From Bisporella sp. PMI_857 (taxonomy: Eukaryota; Ascomycota; Leotiomycetes; Helotiales; Helotiaceae): a stretch of 64,000 bases of DNA. Made by a program: the position numbers and the translations under genes. The DNA is taken from positions 124,001 through 188,000 of the forward strand of contig JAJSPD010000002.1 of assembly GCA_021307315.1 (NCBI GenBank), read 5' to 3'. Numbering within the stretch: the first letter of the stretch is position 1; each line of letters begins with the position of its first letter. A model generated the notes under the pieces. That model made no database searches. It had not been told where the DNA came from and saw only the letters and a program-made list of their open reading frames with translations. Positions 58,060 through 64,000 of the stretch are shown here, in pieces.

Positions 58060-59230
58060 GCAAATTTCCAGCAGCGAATGTACTATTCTTCCTTAATCGT
58101 GCTCCATATTCTCACAGCAAGAATAGAGCTAGCCAACCTACGCCTATTGGGATGAATGCAAGAAGCGAGTTTCCCCAACCATAGCCTAGAGCATTACACA
58201 TATAAGACCCAGAGAGGGAATCCAAAGGCACACAAACTGCGAAGTATCATGGCCTCCCCCAATGGCACTTACAGCATACGTTCAATAAGCGTCCACGATG
58301 TACGTTTGCATGCACTGGAGTCCAATGATAGAACCAGCCGTATAGATGACAACCCCTGAATTTGGTATTACCCAGTGCGTGTGTGCATGTGCTGGCCAGG
58401 CGCAGCAAAAAAGCCCAATTGGCCTGATGGCTGGCCCAGGCTGAGGCATGAGATTATATATACTGATTGCTTTGCTTCGCTGATCAGCAGCAAAAAGATC
58501 ACTCATCGCCCCGCCGCCTATTCCTAAGGAGGCAGAGCCGCCAAATCTCGAGAAGAATCGAAAGATGATCATTTGAGTTTTGGTTTGAGTGAATCGTATA
58601 GCACATGTGTGAAGGGAGATTGACAATATCATAGATTGTACAACTGAATCTGAGATGTGGGAGTCAATGGCCATCTCATTCAATGCTGGCGCTACCATGG
58701 AGCTTGATGTTGGGGATATTAATGTGAAAAGAGAACTAGATATTGAGCTTAACCTATTTTAGGAAGCGATCATGTTTTGGGCAGACCTACCAGTAATGGT
58801 CACGGCCCATTTCTTGCTGAATGGCCAGTTCTTGGGGTTATCTGGATCATCTGCAGCGGCCAGGTGACAAGATTCGGATCTCTGCTACCTTTCGAACTCT
58901 TTGAGGGTTGGGCTTTCTCTATCTCGATGTCCTTCTCAATACCCCTGATATGCTCGATATCATCAACTTTCGGAGGCCCATTCTCGATAGATCCTTTCTC
59001 GGGATCAATACCGGCTCGGGCAAGGAGTCCCGCATTCCCAGGATTTCCATCACAACTCCACCTAGGTTCCTGACGATAAAATGAATGGCTCTTTTCATGC
59101 GGAAAATTGATTGAGCTGTCATCTAGATAATGACCAGACAGCGCTCCATGCCAGCTCGGAGATGTTTGGCGCGATGGCTTGGACTTATGACGTTCCAATC
59201 CTGAGCCAGGTTCGCTTGACTGTATTGGAG
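58060..59230 (-). pseudogene. Decayed MFS (DHA1-type drug/proton antiporter) gene with internal deletion
   Basis: The N-terminal tail (EPGSGLERHKSKPSRQ, then RDPNLVTW) leads to DDPDNPKNWPFSKKWAVTIT, the entry signature of fungal drug/proton antiporters, but a frameshift near 58860 separates the two. An intron follows, then SSSMVAPALNEMAIDSHISDSVVQSM, TKTQMIIFRFFSRFGGSASLGIGGG and DQRSKAISIYN. The frame then jumps to GSIIGLQCMQTYIVDAY, YGWGNSLLAFIPIGVGWLALFLL and EYGARLRKNS, which belong near the last transmembrane helices. About a third of the protein, including the middle helices, is missing. In-frame TGA replaces CGA and TGG codons. Clearly a relic; the substrate is unknown. Confidence 0.8.
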
Positions 59231-59659
59231 AAGTCGTTGAAAGAGATCAATATCACTATACGCTCACAAGGGAGCTATCAATCTTGAGTGTTCCTATCCT
59301 GATAACAATGTGAGGAGACCAAAACGATGGAACTTGCACATAGGCGATGCATCATACTTAAAAGAAATTGTGCCAGTTACTCCAGGGCAACGAAACAAAT
59401 ATAGCCGTAATTTTTCGACATAGAACGGGAGAAACTGCAAATCAATTCGACTCATCTATGCTATCTATGTGAATTGGCCTGAGAAAAAAATGAGACAAAA
59501 TACTCAGGAACACGCAAAATCTGGTGAATATGTCCACAGAGGCATTTCCGACCATGTGGTAGTTAGGTCGACGAAGCTAACTAAGCTGAGGTGGGCTTAC
59601 TAATGTATAATCGACTATGTAATCCGTCAGGACAGCTAGAGTTTAGTCAAGCCTGTATA

Positions 59660-60290
59660 TTTGAGAATCCTACGAGACAAACCCGACCTTTTAGGCGTAA
59701 GAGAAAACCAAAGATGTTCTCATGTGAGGTGTAAAGAGCACTTGGAAGGGACCCTTGCCAAACTTCGACGATGCAAGGTTCAGGGAGTCTCCGCTTCTCT
59801 AGAGCACAAATTGCAGCGTGGAAGGTCGTAGAAGAGAACTGGCGCCTCAGAGAACTTTTGGCTCGGAATGGTATTGCAAAAGCTGCCGTAGACTTCTGCT
59901 CACACTCAACCTCGATCAACCATACGCTCATTCAAAATTTACCTAAGAACACTGGTATCCTGGGCCAAAGGCTACAATATCTGCTAGCGAAACAAACTTT
60001 AGTATTGCAAAGCGTCTATCTACTAACAGCGCCTGGATTTTAGAGTCAGGCATAAGAGAATCTTATTCTCGGGCCTGCAGCTATTCTCAACCATCTCGAC
60101 AACATGGGGAGACATGTTCTGCACCGCCAGAGTCACCCTTTACTGAGCAAAGCAAGAGTAACAAAGATGATGGCTTAATACCAAAATTCAACAGCTGCCA
60201 GCTTACATCAGATCTCATCTACAATAACCGGCCAAGACTCAGATTCTATAATTGTGGAGCTTGGGATGTTCACCAGGCTTGATTGCATGT
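59660..60290 (+). pseudogene. Decayed bZIP transcription factor gene
   Basis: One frame reads RENQRCSHVRCKEHLEGTLA then KVQGVSASLEHK, and a shifted frame continues AQIAAWKVVEENWRLRELLARNG. This is the pattern of a fungal bZIP: RENQRRSRARRKEHL-type basic region followed by a heptad helix and the VEEN.RLRELL segment. Two arginines of the basic region now read Cys, and at least one frameshift separates basic region and helix near 59815. A third frame (from about 60044) reads SRACSYSQPSRQHGETCSAPPESP for another 75 codons and ends in TGA near 60282. A short intron could explain part of this but not all, so the gene looks dead. Confidence 0.6.
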
Positions 60291-60810
60291 GAGGCGAGCA
60301 ATCAACACATCTTCGGTGTTATAGATCAATATACTGATACACTATCTGGTAATATAATGGCCATGACCTAAATTTGTGGTCAATCATGTGCTTCTTCTAG
60401 AAGATTAGGCGTCTAGCTATTTGATGTCTTGTGGTACATTCCCCGCTAAGACTAATCACGACAAAACGGCCATCAAATTACCGTGACTTTTTTACGTAGT
60501 GGCACAAAGACAATTCTGTTCGTGGTTCAATCCCGATGCATCGTACAACAATAAGAAGTTGTCTTTATTTTGAACGTATGTTTGCGTGCAACAAAGGAAA
60601 TCAGAGCCATGCCTCTTACAGACTTTTCGCATTCCTCACTCATTGTATTGGAGTAAACAGAATATATCCTTTTTGTTGTACTGCATTCTCTTTAAGCATC
60701 ATCTGATTGCCTCCTCAATCTCAAATATTTCTACTGGACTCGAAATCTCTGCGATCGTACTTTCATCTAAAGCATCCTAAAGTCTCTGGTTCCTCTATGG
60801 GTTTGCAATC
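60291..60810. other. Intergenic
   Basis: About 0.5 kb, AT-rich; promoter of the plus-strand gene. Confidence 0.6.
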
Positions 60811-63800
60811 ATGGCTAGTGCTCCGCAAGTATCGCTCATAGACATCACAGAGCTGAATTCACGACCAGCAAATGTAGGGTTACTCTACGATTTTTCGCCA
60901 TTTCATGAAGCTCCAGCTGTTTTGAAAAAGCGCCTCCCTGATGGCAAAGTTCATGTAATAACCATTCCGGAAACCACAATCCCATCACCAGTAGCCGATG
61001 GTATTACGCCTACGAGAGTATTTAATTTGCGGAGGGAGCTTCTTGGAGGTGAGAAATCTCCCAAACTGATTGGTGGTGATTATGGTGGTAATGGAAAGGA
61101 GGTTTGGGAGAGCTGGAAACGAGCATGGGATCTATGGAATAATCATTATATTGAGGGACGAGTGAATCCAGATTGGGTTTGTAAAGAATGGGCGGCCATA
61201 CAGGATCGCAAGGATCGACATAATAGTCAGCGGTATGCAAGAAAGGCGCAAAGGCAGTCTGGTGATGACTCCGAAGAATGGGCCTTCCTAAAATCTCCTC
61301 CCAAAACAGAAGCTGAAATTGGCAAGGAAGAAGAAGACGGGCTTGGTCCTATTGAAGGTGGATTTGGGGCTTTGAAGAGCTGGAAGGAGTATAAGGAGCC
61401 ATGTGGTGAAGAAGAAGAAGATCATCATCATCATCATCTGGAAAGAGAAGGAGAATGGATTGACGCACTACAGAATACTGTATGGGCACCAAGACGTGTC
61501 GGAGAGAAGACATTGAACATTGGTCTAGATGACGATTTTCGTGAAGTCACCAACCTCATGCAGAGAGGCGGCGTAGACTGTGAAAGAAGCCCCTATCCTG
61601 TGAGTGCCTTTACGCTAAACGAAGATTTGTTCAGGCTGATTCAGTTATAGGTTTTAAGACCGCTAATTCCAAATATTCGCACGCCGATGGGGGCTTTTCT
61701 CAAAAAGAAAGTTTGGGATGGGGTGACGGGCACAATATTCAACATGCCAACAAAACCACTTGAGCCGGAACCGGCGCCTACTGACCAGCGGTCCCTTGAA
61801 GTGAAGCAAATGTACGCAGACCGCATGGGTGATCGACTATGGAAGAATGGGGATCTCTTTCCGCTTGACATCCGGAGAGTTAAAGTAGTTCATGCCAATC
61901 CAAAAGCTGTGGCCCCACTTCTCAAGCATGGTGAGATCAACCTAGATGAACCAGATAACCCTAATATTATGCAATCGACCGATTTAGAAAAGGCAGATCC
62001 ATGGTGGGTGACTGATGAGCAGAGGCTCAAACGGGACCATCCTCCTCGTGTGTATCCATTAGAAGACCTAGGCTACACACCTAATCTTATCCAGACGGAC
62101 GAGGCAATCTGGAAAGAGGAATATACTAGTGATGAGAATTGGGATACGAGATACTTCGTAGCCAATCTTCATGGCGGCACCCTATTAGTCAATGGAATAG
62201 AAGTCAAGAAGGGGAGTGTGGCAGGACCATTGCCGGACTTTGCTGTGATTGAAACTCCAGGAGGCCAGGTTTCTTTCTGGTGGGGAGTGCAGGGTAGACA
62301 TTGGGGTGGGAAGAAGGGACTAACAGATGAAGCTGAGAGGTGGCGGACCTTGCGCTTACCTGAAGATTGCAAGTATCTTGGCATGAACGCAGGTCAAGTT
62401 TGGCAGTCAAAATTCAAGGACAGGATCGAGAGGGAGAAAACAGGTAATGACCTTGAAGATGACGAAGAATGGGCTTGTTGGAAGAAGGGTAATCCATACC
62501 CTCTTAGTAAGTCTTAGCCTCATACTGTTACCAGAACTGACTGAATATTATGAAGGCCGATCGAAGATACCCCCACCTGGTTACGCATCTGGGCTAAAGC
62601 ATATCACTACAGAAGATGAAGAATTGCAAGCCTTGATTCTACAATATAGACATTACCAAAAAGGGCGAATGGGGAGTATGGGCAAACGACGTCGCTTGCA
62701 TCCTCCTTTACTCAGCAACTTCTGGCCTGGTAGCAACGCTCTTCCTAATGAGGATTTAACTGGGGTAACTCCTAGGGAATTTGAATTAGCTAAGCAGAAG
62801 CAGACTGAGTTACGTTGTCAAAGAGAAGCAGAAGCGGACCGCAACAAATATGAGCAAGAAGAAGCTTGGAAGAGGGCATCTCGAGACAATGCTGCGAAAC
62901 GTATATTAGGGAAGCAAACCGCCCCGGCAATAATGAAAATTAGGTTTGACGACACTCTCAAGGATATCAAGGCAAAGCGCCTGAACGAGCAAAAGAGGAA
63001 AAGACAAGCCATTGACAAGGAATATGATGACCAAAAGCAGGCAATCTCCAGCAAGCGGCAAAAAATGCTGGAGGATGCAGTGGTGGCGGCGAGGAGAGCT
63101 AACAACCCTAGCATGAATGATGCTGACTTCCGAGTACAAGAGGAAGCATTATTTCACGAGCGAGAGATATTAAGAAGGACGCTAAACACTGTCAGGGTTG
63201 GTCGTGGCCTTCCAGAGATTTCTCCTCGTCAAAGTCCAGGTGAGATAGCACAGTTGAGGGCCGATGTTGATAGGCGAGCTAGAGAAGCTAGAGAAGCTAG
63301 AGAGCAGACAGCCAAGAGATGGGAACAGAGACGCAGAGAAGATGCGGCTAGCCGCAAGAAAGAAGAAGTGGCCAAGGCAGCGAGAGACACACAGGCTTTA
63401 TATTTCATAAAGCGGCCACAGGATGAACATGGAGACCCAGGACTATCAAACAGCCAACAAGACATGCAGTCTATGCAACAATTGCCAATTGATAGAAAAG
63501 ATCCGCAGACAAAGCGACGAGAATTTAAAATAAAAGTCCAGGAGGTGCCGCCTAGAAAGCAACAGGAAGATGCAAAGGAGCCTACCGTACTACGATTGGG
63601 AGATAAATACCGACCCAGCACGCCTCAAAGATCCCCTCAGGCTGGTCCAACACAAGCGCCTAAAAAGCCTAGGCAAACTGATGTCAGCACTAAAACCCCT
63701 CCTACTCCGAGCAATACAACGAAATCTGGTCCAGGATTATCCGCCCTGACACAAACTCCAGGATTCTCTGCTTACTGGGGCCTTCGAGAAGATAAACACA

Positions 63801-64000
63801 TGTTAAGGGAGCTTGACTTAGAATCTGATTTTTGGCGTACGCAAACAGGAGAACGGTCATTGTTAGTACGGCATGACGACTACCGAGGCTGGGAATACAC
63901 AATGTGGGATGCACTCAAGCCGATTCTAGCAATGATCCCAGGCAAGGACGGTATACTGAGAGAAACTCGGCTGGCAGCACATAGGAGGAGACTCGTTCCT
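60811..64000 (+). CDS. Large charged coiled-coil fungal protein, 3' end outside the window
   Basis: Exon 1 (60811-61599), exon 2 (61651-62506) and exon 3 (62556 to the edge) read continuously. The N-terminal 550 residues include RRELLGGEKSPKLIGGDYGG, an acidic Glu-rich stretch with a five-His run, and a segment around VWQSKFKDRIE. The C-terminal half is a long Arg/Lys/Glu-rich coiled coil (EQKRKRQAIDKEYDDQKQA, RRAREAREAREQTAKRW), then a proline-rich disordered region, then a final folded segment (SAYWGLREDKHMLRELDLESDFW). I do not recognise the family. The second intron has an AAG acceptor; a CCAG earlier would be too close to the donor. Confidence 0.7.

Noticed and set aside
60515..60545. 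Possible tRNA T-arm (ggttcaatccc)
   Set aside because: No matching stem or acceptor/D/anticodon arms. No tRNA was found in the window.
1..64000. Biosynthetic gene cluster or CRISPR-like system
   Set aside because: No backbone synthase (PKS, NRPS, terpene) and no direct-repeat arrays. The organism is a fungus, so CRISPR is not expected.

Overview
The window is a stretch of chromosome from a filamentous ascomycete (Pezizomycotina). Genes are split by short introns, mostly 48-130 bp, with GTRNGT donors, CTRAY branch points and YAG acceptors. It carries the xylanase regulator XlnR, a second Zn2Cys6 regulator, a C2H2 + Fungal_trans regulator, a secreted intradiol dioxygenase and 2EXR and F-box proteins. 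The repertoire suggests a plant-associated or saprotrophic species, perhaps Leotiomycetes, but this placement is an impression from protein sequence and not a measured result. I see no rRNA, tRNA, CRISPR array, intact transposon or complete secondary-metabolite cluster.

Layout. 1-149: the first codons of a minus-strand gene that runs off the left edge, possibly a P-type H+-ATPase. 150-7167: about 7 kb with no gene I can support. 7168-10338 (-): six-exon C2H2 + Fungal_trans transcription factor. 11977-13214 (-): secreted intradiol dioxygenase. 14350-15653 (+): secreted alpha/beta hydrolase. 16387-16950: a decayed coiled-coil ORF. 17570-19180 (-): NMD3, divergent from a TauD/TfdA dioxygenase (19994-21337, +). 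21580-22506 (-): fungal protein of unknown function, divergent from an HRI-type eIF2-alpha kinase (23191-25717, +). 27061-30072 (-): XlnR, followed upstream by nearly 7 kb without genes, very rich in simple repeats. 36937-37923 (+): HSL-type esterase. 38549-39792 (+): broken zinc alcohol dehydrogenase. 39860-40963 (-): 2EXR protein. 41805-42557 (-): F-box protein. 45062-46288 (+): Arc1/AIMP1-like tRNA-binding cofactor. 46754-48070 (-): unknown nuclear-looking protein. 50644-51615 (-): Alr4036-type flavin oxidase-like protein. 52890-53892 (+): SRPBCC-fold protein. 54272-57125 (-): Zn2Cys6 regulator resembling those annotated NirA/NIT-4. 58060-59230 (-): MFS transporter relic. 59660-60290 (+): bZIP relic. 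60811 to the right edge (+): large charged coiled-coil protein, incomplete.

How the genes relate. Housekeeping genes (NMD3, Arc1, the eIF2-alpha kinase) all touch translation but are scattered and look like ordinary neighbours. A lignocellulose theme (XlnR, secreted dioxygenase, two esterase-like hydrolases, dioxygenase with TauD fold) is suggestive but there is no operon-like clustering. The most unusual features are three introns that seem to use GC-AG boundaries, a set of decayed genes (dehydrogenase, MFS transporter, bZIP factor, coiled-coil ORF), and a short sequence shared by two distant intergenic sites that resembles a transposon end. Exon coordinates were built by hand from reading frames and splice signals; where total lengths and phases close to a complete reading frame I trust them, and I flag the doubtful ones.
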